Source: Quercus robur (Eukaryota; Streptophyta; Magnoliopsida; Fagales; Fagaceae). Taken from it: 64,000 nt of DNA. The notes under the pieces were generated by a model, which saw nothing but the letters and a program-made list of their open reading frames with translations, was not told where the DNA came from and ran no database searches. This document shows, piece by piece, positions 1 to 11,799 of the stretch. Positions within the stretch are counted from its first letter, which is position 1; every line of letters starts with the position of its first letter. The stretch is from the NCBI RefSeq assembly GCF_932294415.1, contig NC_065535.1, positions 95,062,862 to 95,126,861 on the forward strand, read 5' to 3'. The translations under genes and the position numbers were made by a program.

Positions 1-1375
1 TAAATTGACACTTAGATCCCCACATCATTAAAGATTAAACAAATACAAAATAAAAATCTCTCTCTGTTCCCATTCTTAATCAATCCCCATCTCCTCACCT
101 TGCCAAAGAATGGAACCCCTCAATCTACCGTCACCATTAGCAAAATACTTCAAACAAAAACAAAGATATTTGAAAATCTATCAAACAACAACCCAGGAAT
201 TACTCTGACTTTCTCTCTGTTAGCCTATTTTTTGCAATGGCATCCTAAAACCCACAATCACTGTCCCAAAATTTATTGTCCATCATTTGGTGGGGACTAC
301 CTAATATAAGAGGCGTGCAATGAAGTCATTTTGTTTATGGTTGTGAGTTGAATAGCCCAATTTCTCTGTTGGGTTTTGTTGTAAAGTTGTGGCGTGAGTA
401 CATAGAGGTGAGACTACTTGTTGGGTCTGTCACAGTGAGGACTAAACTAGAGGCTTAGGCTATTTGATGGTCTCCCCTTTCTCCTTTCTTAGTGAATATT
501 CTCTCTACCTCTGTCACCCTTGCGTTTTCACCTTCCATATCTGCCTTTTCAAGTTTTTTAGGTACTGATTCTGCTGTGTTTGGTTCCGACGAAAATACTG
601 GAAAAGAAACCCCTTTTTTTGTTAAGAAAAAAAACTCCAATATTGTTCTTCATCTATGTCTCCATTGATTTGGGTATTACTTCTTCTTCTTCTTCTTCTT
701 CTTCTCAGAAACTCTGATGGAAAGATTGGAATTTGTTTAACAATTACCCATTTGATTTAAAAACATTTATGGAAGATTGTTATTACGCATTTATGCTCAA
801 GTTGGAATTTTTGTGGTAGATTTTGTTTTTCTATTAATGTTCTTTGAATTTGTCATCAAGTTTTACTGAGGCGGAATCAAAGATATTTGTTTGAGATTTA
901 GGGATTTTGTTTGATCTACATTTTTTTTTTTTTAATTTATGCTGATAAGGCATTACACATGATAGTCTATGTGACATAGAAAATTATACTTTATTTTGGC
1001 TGTTAGCTACGGTAGTATTTTCCATCCATTATTTAATGACAGTGACTATTTTGATACAATATCAAAAAGTTAGGGACCGAATTGACACATTTGAAAGATT
1101 AATAACCAAATTGACATATGCTGTAAAAGTCGAGGACCAAATATGTAGTTTGCCAAAAAAAAATCCCCCATGTTTTGACTTCTACTCTAACTAAAACTCT
1201 ATTATCAATATTTTAAGAACAACTAATTAATAAATTAATTTTTTTATTATTTTTTATGATATAATTCCTCAAATTAAGGGATAATATTTAGCAATTGTTT
1301 AATTTAGATAAAAATTATTATATTAAACTTTAACAAATTTAAATTCTATTCAAACTAAAAGTCTATTATCAACTA
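1..1375. other. Intergenic, no supported gene; half-MITE
   Basis: No convincing gene is visible. A short open frame at 100-309 has no recognisable motif. A (CTT)n run lies near 680-705. From about 1055 to 1160 there is half of a MITE-like repeat reading 'gaccgaattgacac...accaaatatgtagtttgcc'. It is related to the fuller elements at 4829-5199 and 13107-13478. A further defensin-like exon 2 might be expected near here from the spacing of the downstream units, but I do not see one. Confidence 0.5.
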
Positions 1376-2424
1376 TGAAGCCAATCCCATTCTTTATATT
1401 GTTTTGCCTTTAGAAGGGTTTAAGTGCTTTAAGGGTAATTAAAGCTTTTTTTAGACTTTTAGCTGAAATTGAAATTACTAAAAGTTTGGCAATTTCATTA
1501 AAGAACTTTAAGGGGGTCTTTATAGCAAAAAACAGTGTTAACATTAAAATTGAAATTTATGGCATCTACTTCATCATGACTATTCTTTATCATCAAGTTT
1601 TACCAATCGTTCTTTCTCAAAAAAAAAGTTTTACCAATCGTTTGTCTTTTTAGGACAAATCTTTATATTATAATTTACTTTTCATGATGTATAAATTCAC
1701 AACTTTGTGATGCGCCAAACCCTCAAAACACTAAATAACGTTTTAGTTAAAATTCAACTTCCTACAACAATTGCAATTGAGCACAAACACTCAAATATAT
1801 TGTAGTTATAATATTTTACAATAGCTCTAGTTCTAAAGCTTGACAATTAAATTTCTACTTCCTATATTTTTTAAAGCATTTTTTCAAATTAAAACTCATA
1901 GTTTCAAAAGTTTCAAATTAAGTACTGGAATTTATGAAGGTAACAAATTAAACCCTAAATTTTGAAAATTCAAAACTATAAGAACCCAATATATCCAAAA
2001 CTTTGTTTCACTATTAAGTATTAACTACCATTCCCCTAACACTCAAAAACACCAAATATATTGTAGTTATAAACTTATAATTCTATTTTACAAAAGCTCT
2101 AGTTCTAAAGCTCGACAATTAAATTTCTACTTCCTATAGGCTATAGGCCTATAGCAACACCAAATGAGCATGAAGAAGATGAATGGATAATCTTTGGGGT
2201 AGGGGGAAAAAAAAGAACTATAATATGTTTAGACTTCAAATATTTCCTTTCTTATTCGTTTAAATGCTAGGTCTGTTCTCTAAAATATTAACACCCACAC
2301 TTCAAAAATAGAAGGAACTTGACTTACCAGAATGAGAAACAAATTAATTACCACTTGAAAAAACTACGGAAAAACACCATAAGTATAGGGAAAGCACTTC
2401 ATCTTGAAAAAAAAAAATACAAGA
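1376..2424 (-). pseudogene. Remnant of a defensin-like gene unit (intron plus decayed exon 1)
   Basis: The stretch from about 1376 ('gaagccaatcccat...') resembles the intron side of the intact gene near 11033. At 2335-2424 the minus strand has a version of the signal-peptide exon (MKCF...) that is frameshifted after the fourth codon and then hits a stop. Residual 'LMVFF' coding is visible in another frame, followed by a GTAAGT donor. No matching exon 2 is found to the left. This is a dead member of the tandem family, supported by alignment to the copies at 11.6 kb and 59.0 kb. Confidence 0.55.
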
Positions 2425-2589
2425 AAATTATTTGATAAAATAGAATTTGATGAGATTCATTCACCGTGAGAGAAAGGGAATATTATTTTTGATGGGTTTT
2501 ACACATTAATTCCATCAATAATTATTAACACATAACTCAACATATAATCAGAAAACAAGTCCCTAGGCCTAGCTTAGGGATTTCCCTCT

Positions 2590-3011
2590 CTATATTTCGC
2601 AAAAGCAAGTTGTTCGGTCGAGGCAGCCGTTTGCCTTTAGATTTTCACAGGCTGTGACACATACTGCATCTGAACAGGAAGCAACAGGCTGGAGCACAAA
2701 AGGACATTGGCAGGGTATTGGACCTGCCTCTCCTAATGTAGGACCTGTTTTCAAACCAAATTAAAAATAGAAACCATTAGATATGTACACCTTCTCAAAT
2801 TGAAAAAAAATGAAAAAAAAGTAAATGAAATATTATGTAGTCTTTGTACTAGACCGTCAATTAGTTTACTAAGAGAAAGTCTACAGACATACAAAAAATG
2901 ATTAAAAAAAAGTCCCGCAACGTACTTTACTTTTCACCCAAAAAAATGTGAAAAAGACTTTAAGACCTATTTGATTTTGCTTTGGAAGGGTTAAAAAGTG
3001 TTTTGATTTTT

Positions 3012-3042
<31 letters not shown>

Positions 3043-3150
3043 GGTGTGGTTAAAGCTTTTTTACTACCAATTGTTTGGCAATTTTGCTAAAGAGCTTTAA
3101 GGGGTCCTTAAAAATTGAAAAGAATTTTAGTACTAAGAACTCAATCACAC

Positions 3151-3181
<31 letters not shown>

Positions 3182-3472
3182 CAGTGATAATTTTATTTTT
3201 CGATAGCTCTGGTACTAAAGCTCGACAATTAAGATTTTACTATCACATGTTTGCAATTCAAACATTTTTTTTCTTCTTTTTCTAAAAAAAGGCATGTTTT
3301 CTAAAATTTGAATTATCAATAGTCATGTTTGGATTATAAAATATTACCACCCCAAACTTCAAAATTAGAAGGAACTCTTTTTACCATAAAGAAAGAAAGT
3401 GAGAACTGAATTACCACTTGAAGAAACCAATAAAAACACCATAAGCAATGCGAAAGGTGAAAAACACTTTAT
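2590..3472 (-). pseudogene. Defensin-like cysteine-rich peptide gene, start codon lost
   Basis: Two minus-strand exons. Exon 1 (3472-3385) encodes the hydrophobic signal peptide seen in the sister copies, but the initiator reads ATA instead of ATG. The next in-frame ATG is at 3442-3440 and would give a signal peptide ten residues shorter. The donor is GTAAAA at 3384. Exon 2 (2744-2590) follows a clear acceptor (gaaaacag) and is frame-compatible. It encodes a short acidic stretch, then a cysteine-rich domain with eight Cys, including CQC near the start and a terminal CFCEI. It is strongly diverged from the paralogues at 10.7 and 18.0 kb. Family knowledge: such secreted peptides act in defence or cell signalling. 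It may still be translated from the internal ATG, so 'pseudogene' is tentative. Confidence 0.55.
3022..3044 (+). repeat. Poly(dG) run
   Basis: A run of about 23 G directly after a T tract, followed by TGTGG. A similar run of about 22 G, also followed by TGTGG, occurs at 21249-21270. Both have G-quadruplex potential and are prone to assembly or length error. Confidence 0.8.
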
Positions 3473-4828
3473 CTTGAAATAGAAAAATGCAACCTAGTTT
3501 TTTTTTTTTTTTTTGTTTGTTTTTTAGAAGAAAAATGCACCCTAGTGTTATTCAGGCTTTCAACCTCATCAATCTCGTTATTTATAAGCAAGTGCTAATT
3601 TATGCCATATAATATAAGAACATATCAATTTTTCCAAATAAGGCAAATAAAAACTAATCGGATTAGACGAATCTAAATGCAAATCCTCTATCCCACTTTT
3701 TGCTTCACCAACCAAAATTTGTCATGTATTCGTTTTACTTTTCCTATAAAATACTCAAATTTAATATGGAAAAAAAAAAAATGAATACATGACATGCCAT
3801 GAATGGTGAAGTATAAAGTCAAATACAAAAAGTGAGATAAAGGATTTGTATTCTATAAATCTAATCTAATATGACATATATAAAGTAGATAATTCTAATT
3901 TGATTAGGCAACTCAAATCTAAAATGATTAGAAAATTCTAATCTAAGGCAAAATCAATAAATGAGATTTTAATTATTATGAAGGGTTTGGTAACAATGCT
4001 CTTGGGATATTTGTGAATGGACTTAGAAAAATTTTAATACTACTTTCATGGGAAATAAAAAAAGGCCGTAAAAAAATTTCAGTTGCTTTTTTTTTTTCCC
4101 CAAAAAAAGTTTCTAATTTTTTTTTTTGAAAGCAAAAATATTTTCTAAACCAATGCTCTCTTAATATTACCTATTATGAAATATAATTTATAAGTCCCAT
4201 TAAATAACTCCAAGATATATGAGATTTAATCACATATAAACATTAATACATATTTTGAAAATATAACCATTAAATTACATGTTCTTTACACTCTTAATAC
4301 ACATGTCAAATTTTGTGTCAATTAGATGTTATTTACTATAAGATTTAGAAACTTATATTTTATGCATAATTTTAAATTACAAAAACTTGCAATTTAAAAA
4401 ATTTATTGAGAACATAGCTATTGATCTTTATTTTCTAGAAATTTTACAAGCATGAAGGATATAAGAAGGAGATTTAATCCAATGGTGGATTTGTCAAAAT
4501 TCACCTCCAATAAAAAAATATTGAAAAATGTTATAGTGTTAAACTACAACTAATTTTGTAGTTAAATTTTGTCTTTTTGTTATTTATAAGCCAATGCTAA
4601 TACATGTGCCTTTTCAACGAAACTAATGCAAGCCCACTTAACAAGCAAGGAAATTTTAGAATACCCTATGCTGTCAATACTCAATGTTCACATGGACATC
4701 TTCTCATTTATCTAAGAATTCAAGGGTGGTTTAAAGGTCTCCTTCAACCTCCCAACTCTTATGTAATAGTGATTTTTTTTTGGTAAGTTACATTTTAAAT
4801 CCTATGTTTATTTATTTAAATTTTAAAA
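3473..4828. other. Intergenic spacer of the tandem unit
   Basis: No gene is visible. The stretch aligns with 11.76-12.70 kb (shared blocks 'aaattacatgttctttacactcttaatacacat' and 'gcataattttaaattacaaaaacttgcaa', about 85-90% similar by eye). It is therefore part of the duplicated defensin-like unit. The small open frame at 4604-4786 also recurs at 12802-13011 and looks like non-coding repeat sequence. Confidence 0.6.
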
Positions 4829-5199
4829 AAGGTAAACTACATATTTGGTCTTAATTTTATATACCATATTTCAATTTGGTCTTTAACCTTTCAATTGTGT
4901 CAATTTAGTTTCTAATATTTCAGTACCATATCAATTTACTCCTTATTATTATTTTTTTGATGAAAATTGATGACGCATTTAATAGTCAAAGTAAAAAATT
5001 AGCTTTCGTTGATGTGACAATACACTATAATGTTATTTTGGCCGTTTGACATGTCATCAATTTTCATCCAGGATATAATAACATGGACTAAATTGACACG
5101 ATACTAAAAAGTTAGAAACCAAATTGATATAATTGAAAAGTTAAAGACCAAATTGAAATATGTTTTAAAGAATAGAGACTAAATATGTAGTTTACCCTT
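4829..5199. mobile_element. MITE with terminal inverted repeats
   Basis: The left end (GGTAAACTACATATTTGGTC) is inverted at the right end (ACTAAATATGTAGTTTACC), and the interiors also pair ('tttcaatttggtctttaac' against 'gttaaagaccaaattgaaa'). The element is about 370 bp with no coding capacity. Related copies lie at 13107-13478, with partial copies at 1055-1160 and 13605-13780. Confidence 0.75.
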
Positions 5200-5844
5200 T
5201 TAAAAAAGGTTTCTTTCAAATTAAAACTTAATAGTTTAAAAAATAGCAAATTGAGTACTGGAATTTATGATAGTAACAAATTAAACCTTAAATTTTGAAA
5301 ATTCAAAACTATAAGATTTACTTTAAAATTAATAAACAACTCTTACTTGTGTCTTTGGTTTCAGAGAAAAATCGTGCAACGTGGGAGATGGTCTTCTATT
5401 CAAGGATGTAGCTTTGTCCAGTCTCGCTCCATGTAATTAACTCTCTACCCCCATCATTTTTCAGTTGTGCCTTTAAAAAATAAAGAAATAAATAAAATAG
5501 GTACTATTATTTCATATACTTGATATATTACACCTTTTTCTAACATAAATTTGGGTCTTATGTAAGAAATCCACATAATAAAACACCTTTATGTAAAAAG
5601 AAAAAAAATAGTACATGGAGTGCATTGGATAATTTTAATACCAAGTAGTATTTAGTTTGATTAGGATGTCCACCGTTTAGTGGGGTTTTGTCTTTGTCTT
5701 TTTTTTTTTTTTTTTTTTTTTTAAAATGAAAAACTTAATGTAAAGCAGTAAAGGTAGTTTTCCGTGTTTTTTAATGTTTGGTAATACTAGGAAAATTGGT
5801 CAAAGGAAAACTATTTTTAGTCAATGGAAAACTTTATTAAAAAT

Positions 5845-7134
5845 TGTGAGAGTGCCTTTTTCTTTAGCACTCAGGCTCAAGGATTCTGGGCCAAATAGTT
5901 GTAGTTTGGTGGACTGGGTTTTGGTTTATCGTAGCTAAGGGGTTTAAGAACCAAGTGGTGCACATGGCATGTTTCCTACAATACACATAAACTAGCAAAC
6001 AAAAATATTTGTATTGAATAACAATGAAAACAGCAAAAGAGATGCAAAGTAATCAGGAAATACACAAAACAATTGTTAAGGATCCTCAAATTAATAAGAA
6101 ATACTTCATTATTTTTTCTTAATTATGATTACAATGTGCTGACTAAGACGTGATACAAGGTTCAAATAAGCTCAAAAGTTACAGACTTAGATGGCTATCC
6201 GAGCCTCTAAGACTTGCAAAGTTTGAATCCCTTTGAATCCAAGTATGTGCTATAGTGGCTGTTTTTAGGATACTGGGAGATATTTCACTACTTTCTTTGA
6301 GTTTTTTGATAGAGCTTTCTCAACGATTCTGTTGTGATTTTCTATTGCTTTCTCACAAAAAATTCCTCCCTTTTGCCGACTGCTTTCCCCCTTTTTTATG
6401 GTGTTATTCAAGGGTCTTGGGGAACTATTGATTCCCCTGTTTTGCTCCCTGGGTACCAGAGCCCGTTTTGTGCCTATCACCCAGAAGGTTGAGTCTTTCC
6501 CTGTTTCTCATATTTTCCTCCTCTTGGTGCTGTTTCTTTGAAAGCCCATGGTTGACTTTCCATTCCGGAGTGCGCTTGTTCCTAATTTCACGTTCCTTAT
6601 GGTCCAGCTTTTGGCCGTCCTTCTTCTTTGTCATTTTTCCCAAGTGAACGGAATCCAACTCTGTTGGTTCGAAAGTTTTTTACTGCTACTTCCTTTTTTA
6701 TAGCTCCTCATTTTGGTTCCCTGAGGTACTGTTCCTTTGCATTGTGAATGGTTACTCTAGGTTTTCTCCTTTTTCTTGTTGGATCTCTGGTACTTGAGAA
6801 GGACATATCTGCCCTTCATTTTTTATTTTTGTTTTTGGTGTTTCCTTTGAGCTGTCTTAATCCTGTCTTAGCTGTGCTACACGCCTCGGGGATCCCGAGC
6901 CTTTGGCAGCCCCTGGGGATCCCGACTCAGCTCTTTACGCTGGTCTTTCTCCAATCTTTTGATCTGAGCCTTTTTTCTTTTTCTTCCTTCTTTTCTCATA
7001 GGCTTTAAGGCTTGTCTCTTTATGGCTTTTGGGCTTCAAGTTTTTTGGGCTTACCACCTCTTTTTAATTTCATTTTCTATGGCCCCTATGTTATTTCTTT
7101 GGGCCTGGGTGCTGTGATTTTTTAGACCTCAACA
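5845..7134. mobile_element. Solo LTR (1290 bp) with target-site duplication AAAAT
   Basis: The insert begins TGTGAGAGTGCC and ends ACCTCAACA, so it has TG...CA ends. It is flanked by AAAAT at 5840-5844 and again at 7135-7139. The sister unit at 14.46 kb ('actaaaaatatagc') has the uninterrupted site, which proves an insertion after the duplication. No internal region or second LTR is present, so this is a solo LTR. The small open frames inside (6265-7008, both strands) are not credible genes. Confidence 0.85.
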
Positions 7135-7139
7135 AAAAT

Positions 7140-7715
7140 ATAGCTTATTTTTTTAGAGGTTGTTTTCCATTTTTATTTATTTTTGGTTGAAAAAAAACTC
7201 TTATCTCATGTTGCCAGAAACACATGAATAAATAATCTCTTCTTTCTGCATAAAACATAAACATATTTCATGCTCATCTCTTGCTCTTGCTCTTGTTCTG
7301 TCATTCTCTCTCATCTCTTCTCTTCCCTTCCCTTTACTTTATCTTTCTTCTTTTGCACTCATTACTCTCTCCCTCTCTCTCTCTCTCTCTCTCTGAGAGC
7401 AGCATGCCCACTACACTATTGAAATAAATATTTTATGCTAGATGTTTATCCTTTATTATTAATAAAACTAGCATGTAACCAATGCAAACGCATGGATGTA
7501 TTTAAAATTAAACACAAATTTTATTATAAAAATATAAATAATTTATCAAATTATTAAAAAAAATAGCATGTAACATATACATACATATGGATATATTTAA
7601 AATTAAATACAATTTTTATCATAAAAATATACATAATAAGTCAAATTATTTTTTTGAAAAAGTAAATGTAATTAGTCACATATTAAAATTATGACCTAAA
7701 TTTAATACCACTCAT

Positions 7716-7755
<40 letters not shown>

Positions 7756-7815
7756 CTAATTTTTAATAAGATAGAACATGTGGTAATCTTTGTTGTTTGG
7801 TGATTTTTATTTAGC

Positions 7816-7861
<46 letters not shown>

Positions 7862-8336
7862 AAAGTTCATTAATATTAGATTTTTAGTATTTTGCATTCA
7901 TTTACTCACTTGGCGCAAAGATTGAAAAACTTAAGTGGATAATTATGGTGTGGTCTCCATATAAATTAGACATATGGCGCAAAATTGGGTTTAAGTTACA
8001 CCTGGTGTAACTCTAAGCAATATTACACAATTCAATAACTTAATATTAAAATCATATTTTGAAAATTTAATTGTTGAATTACATGTTCTATATGTTCTTA
8101 ATATACATGCTAATTTTCAAGACGATCAAATGTAATTTGTCATTTGATCCATAAACTCAAATTTTATGCATTATTTACATGGCTATTGATCTTTGATTAC
8201 CTTGAAATTTTGCAAGTAGGGAAAATATATAAAGATAATGTAATCTAACAGTGGATTTATCAAAATTTGCATCCAATTAAAAAATATTAAGTAGTGTAAT
8301 ATTGCTTAAAGTTATATCAGGTGTAACTTGAACCCA

Positions 8337-8367
<31 letters not shown>

Positions 8368-8885
8368 CTATTTTGAAAGATCTAAATTAATATTTTCTTT
8401 TGAACCATATGAAGATGTTATCTAAATATTCAAGCCCACAGTTTACATTAGATTTTGTACTAGCAAAAGAGAAATCTTATGATTTAGCCTTGGAGAGCGT
8501 AATTATGGTGTCTAATAGAACTTTTGATATGTAAAACAAGTTTTTAATATGAGACATTTGAGACAAACCCAACAAAATTTTAATCCTAACTAAATTCATG
8601 CTTTTTTTTCGATTTAAATTGATTACATTATTGGTTTACATAATAAACATGTTTTGAATTAAACAAGAAATGTTATTACTTTTCGTGCTTGCCAAACATC
8701 ATAAAATGTTTTCCAACTCATTTTCAATATCGCTATCAAACACAAGAAAATATGATAGTTTTCCAGAAAACATTTTTCAGAAAATGACTCATTTTCTAGA
8801 AAATATTAATGTCAAAACAAACATAGCCTTGTCACACTAAAGACAAAAAAAAAAAAAAAATGCTCATTCCTTTTACATAATAATG
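7140..8885. other. Duplicated intergenic segment rich in AT and CT microsatellites
   Basis: No gene is seen. The segment aligns with 14.48-15.96 kb. It contains a (CT)n run near 7367-7395, a poly-T run near 7720-7755, and (AT)n runs near 7815-7850 and 8338-8367. The blocks 'actagcatgtaaccaatgcaaacgcatg' and 'gttatctaaatattcaagcc' recur in the second copy. Confidence 0.6.
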
Positions 8886-8890
8886 GGTCT

Positions 8891-9620
8891 TGTGGGGGTA
8901 AAATTCGCTAGTCAACGTTGGGCCATGGTACTCGTACGAAGCCCAACCATAATAGGAAGTGAAGACACGGGCAGAGGACCCCCCAGCCCAATCATGTTGG
9001 GCCGGGCTTGCTTAAGGGGTGTCCGAGGAGGAGTACCTCCTCAGACGCACCAAATGGGAGTCCGATTCACACCCTTTACATGGTGAAAGGTCATCCAAGA
9101 TCAAGGGAAAATGCAGGACGTTCAGGGGGCAATCACAACTGCCGCATTAAATGCAAGGAAGTTACTTTTCCAGCCGCATTAATGTGGAAAGGACAGGAGA
9201 ACAGAATTATCTTGGCCAGTGCAACTCACAGAAAAGAAGGAGGATGTCCTATGGGACATGCACTCAAGTAGAGGCCCAGATGATTAACAAGTGTAGGGTC
9301 ATTATCGTTCGAAGGATGCTATATAGGAGAAGAAAATCCCCATGACCAGGGGATCGGAGGGGGGAGAGAAAAAAGGAAGAAAAAGAGAAAAAGAGAAGGG
9401 AGTTCTGTAAACAAAGCATAAGATACAACCCCACAAACTGTTATCCCAGGAAGCTTAATGGAATATCCCCATGTTCAAATGGTTACATGGCTTGCTTATA
9501 ACTACGTTTACTCTGTCAAGACCTAGTTCTGTGACCCACTCTCTATAAATTCATTGTTGAGGGTTTTTTGGGCCAGAATCGCTTGCCTGCTGGGCCAAGG
9601 CCCCAAAAACAGCCCTTACA
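8891..9620. mobile_element. Solo LTR (730 bp) with target-site duplication GGTCT
   Basis: The insert begins TGTGGGGGTAAAATTC and ends CAGCCCTTACA. GGTCT lies at 8886-8890 and 9621-9625. The sister unit near 15.95 kb reads 'aataatgggtctcattaatc' without interruption, giving the empty site. GC content is higher than in the flanks. A TATA-like 'ctatataggag' followed by a purine-rich transcript-start region (about 9320-9400) fits an LTR promoter. The open frames 8883-9345 fall inside the LTR and are not genes. Its CCTTACA terminus is like the sequence just before the primer-binding-site-like motif at 62077. Confidence 0.88.
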
Positions 9621-9832
9621 GGTCTCATTAATCAAATTTATTGAGAGATCCATTATTACTTATGTGAGAGGAACAAACATTGTTCAATGAGATTAGTTTT
9701 CCATTTTTTAGTGTGGCTACACTATCTAAAATATCAACTGACAATTCTGCCCGAAAACAAAATATATTTCTTTTATGTACTTGAACTTATTTTATTCCTT
9801 GGTGTACATTTCAAAGATGAGTTCGAATTTGG

Positions 9833-10245
9833 TAAGGACGAGATGTAAAACTAATGTTTTACACTATCCAATAATAGAATGTCATATTAACATTTTACTT
9901 AAAATTTAATACATCCTACCACACCAAATACCATCTCAATAAATTCCCAGATTAGTTGGATTTGTATATGGGTATTGTGAGTTTCAGTTAGCTCAACTGG
10001 TAATGTTTCTGATAGTTGAATAAAAGATCTGAGGTTCAATTTTAGCTTACACCAAAAATTGATTGGTGTCTTGATCTGATGATAAAGAGCTATTACTAGG
10101 AGCAGATGCCATAGGTTAAAACTCACTCTAAAAAAAAAGGAATTATAATTGATTGGGTGTAATTGTACTTATTTTTAAAGATGTGATAAGATGATGTAAC
10201 ATGTTGAGATTCGAGGAGTAAAACATGGGTTTTACACCATATCTT
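9833..10245. mobile_element. MITE with GTAAGGATG...GTAAAAC ends, carrying a nested SINE
   Basis: The left end 'gtaaggacgagatgtaaaactaatgttttac' pairs inversely with the right end 'gtaaaacatgggttttacacc'. Related copies lie at 17299-17550 (without the SINE) and in inverse orientation at 59982-60395. There is no coding capacity. Confidence 0.65.
9975..10140 (+). mobile_element. tRNA-derived SINE
   Basis: An A-box-like 'gttagctcaactgg' and a B-box-like 'gaggttcaattt' lie about 40 bp apart. They are followed by a non-tRNA body ('gtcttgatctgatgataaagagc') and an A-rich tail near 10130. The sister copy near 17.44 kb ('gatattataattgattg') lacks it, confirming insertion. Degenerate relatives sharing 'tctgatgataaagagcaa' lie at about 10385-10520 and 17690-17815. 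Confidence 0.75.
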
Positions 10246-10384
10246 TATAGAATTTAATCTCTTCAAAGTCAATAAACGATGTAAGAATAGGATTTTTTCT
10301 CTATTTAGTTACAACAACTTTTTTAAAAAATTTTATTTTAGTGGGGATTACTCCACCAATAATTATCAACTGACAACTTGAACA

Positions 10385-10520
10385 CATGAACATAATATAC
10401 TTCTAGTGGTTCTAGTAAGTTCAATTAATAAATTTTCTTATACCAATTGGTATTTAGTCTGATGATAAAGAACAATTATCAGGAGTGGACACTATAGATT
10501 GAAATTTTTTAAAATAAAAA
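10385..10520 (+). mobile_element. Degenerate SINE remnant
   Basis: It shares 'gtctgatgataaagaacaattatcaggagtggac' with the SINE at 9975-10140 but keeps only a damaged tRNA-like head ('tagtaagttcaattaataaa'). The orthologous remnant in the next unit is at 17690-17815, so it predates the tandem duplication. Confidence 0.6.
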
Positions 10521-10709
10521 TATACTATACTTCTTTTATTCATTTGAAATTATCATTTTATTATTATGATAATTCAATAGTTACAACAAGGGAGAGATAT
10601 TTTTTTTGTTCTTTGAAACAGATACTTTCAGTAAAACTGAATATGAGGAGAATCAAAATGCAAAGCATCCACAGCAGGGGAGGGAGATTTGAACTTGTCA
10701 CATTCCTTG

Positions 10710-11285
10710 TTATTCTGTGCAACAACATGTATTTTTACGGACGCAATTACCACTATCACCTCCACAGCGTGAATAACATTTATCCGTATCACAGTTCTCA
10801 ACATCATAGCAACCTTCACCTGGTGTCTCATTTGCTTTCAAAACCAAATCAAAAAAGGAAACCCATTAGATATGTAATAGAACACGTAAAAATTGTAGCA
10901 AATGAAGATTTTGGTAGGCTTTGTACAAGACCATTTGTTAGTTTAACAATAAATAGCACATATTCGGAGAAAAACTAATACAGTAACTGCATTATAGATC
11001 TTACCTGACTTGAGAGAATAATTTAAAACTTTGAAGCCAATCCCATATTTTATTTGGCTTGACCCAAAAAAGTGTTAAACAAAGACTCTAGGGACTGTTT
11101 GGTTTTGCTTTTAGAAGAGTTTTTAAGCTCCGTATGTTTCAATGTAAAATATTTTACACTGAAAATATTTTTAGTGACAACATTTGCTTTTATGGTGTTT
11201 GGGAGCTTCCTAAAAATGTTCCTTAGGCTTTTTAGATGGGGTATATAAAGCTAAAAACAAATTCAACATTAAAACTAAAATTTAG

Positions 11286-11327
<42 letters not shown>

Positions 11328-11427
11328 GCTTTTATGGTGTTTGGGAGCTTCCTAAAAATGTTCCTTAGGCTTTTTAGATGGGGTATATAAAGCTAAAAAC
11401 AAATTCAACATTAAAACTAAAATTTAG

Positions 11428-11467
<40 letters not shown>

Positions 11468-11684
11468 AGCTAAGTCCTACCAAGAGCCTTGTAACTCACT
11501 TGGTATTAACAGAGACATTTAAAGTTCAAATTTGTTTATCTCTCAACAATTGATGTATGTAAAAATTTTATTTTTAAAGAAAAAGGTTGAAGGAATTCCA
11601 CTTACTTAAGATAACATCAGAATTAGCACTAGAAAAAACCAAGAAAAACACCATGAGTAGAGCGAAACAAGAAAAGCACTTCAT
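10710..11684 (-). CDS. Defensin-like cysteine-rich secreted peptide (two exons)
   Basis: Not visible as one open frame. Exon 1 (11684-11606) starts ATG with MKCFSCFALLMVFFLVF, a typical signal peptide likely cleaved after SSANS. It ends at a GTAAGT donor. The intron is 771 bp. Exon 2 (10834-10710) follows the acceptor 'gaaag', is in phase, and ends TGTTGTTGCACAGAATAA. The predicted product is about 67 aa. The mature part has eight Cys in the pattern C-x5-C-x4-C-x3-C-x6-C-x5-CCC. The CxxxC and terminal CxC spacing is that of cysteine-stabilised alpha-beta (defensin-like, SCR/LCR-like) peptides. Family knowledge: these are secreted and act in antimicrobial defence or cell signalling. Tandem paralogues lie at 2.6-3.5 kb and at 18.0/59.0 kb. 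This is the only undamaged copy. The precise subfamily is unknown, and expression cannot be judged. Confidence 0.72.
11186..11464. repeat. Direct tandem duplication of about 140 bp inside the intron
   Basis: The block 'tttgcttttatggtgtttgggagcttcc...aaatttagagtttatatatat' occurs twice in succession (about 11186-11321 and 11326-11464), each copy ending in an (AT)n run. The sister unit (18470-18550) has one copy only. The duplication is therefore recent and specific to this intron. Confidence 0.8.
11478..11580 (+). mobile_element. SINE-like tRNA-derived fragment
   Basis: 'cttgtaactcacttggtattaacagag' is an A-box-like head and 'aaagttcaaatttg' is a B-box-like element, as in plant SINEs. The same sequence lies at 58838-58940 in the intron of the split paralogue, so the insertion predates the duplication. 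Confidence 0.5.
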
Positions 11685-11799
11685 CTTGAAAAAGAAAAAT
11701 ACACCTCCTTTGCGTTTCCTTTCCCTTTTTTTTTTTTTTTTTTTTTGAGAAAAATGCTGGATGCTTTCAACCTCAAGAATCTCGTTTTTATAAGCCAAT

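Noticed and set aside
455-640. 61-codon minus frame
   Set aside because: Low-complexity start, no domain, no neighbour support.
6265-7008. Frames 6265-6658 (-) and 6748-7008 (+)
   Set aside because: Inside the 1290-bp solo LTR; no motif, no paralogue.
8883-9345. Three overlapping plus-strand frames of 64-87 codons
   Set aside because: They lie inside the 730-bp solo LTR and have no recognisable domain.
9980-10050. Possible tRNA gene
   Set aside because: A- and B-box-like motifs are present but no cloverleaf can be drawn. A SINE body and A-rich tail follow, so it is a SINE.
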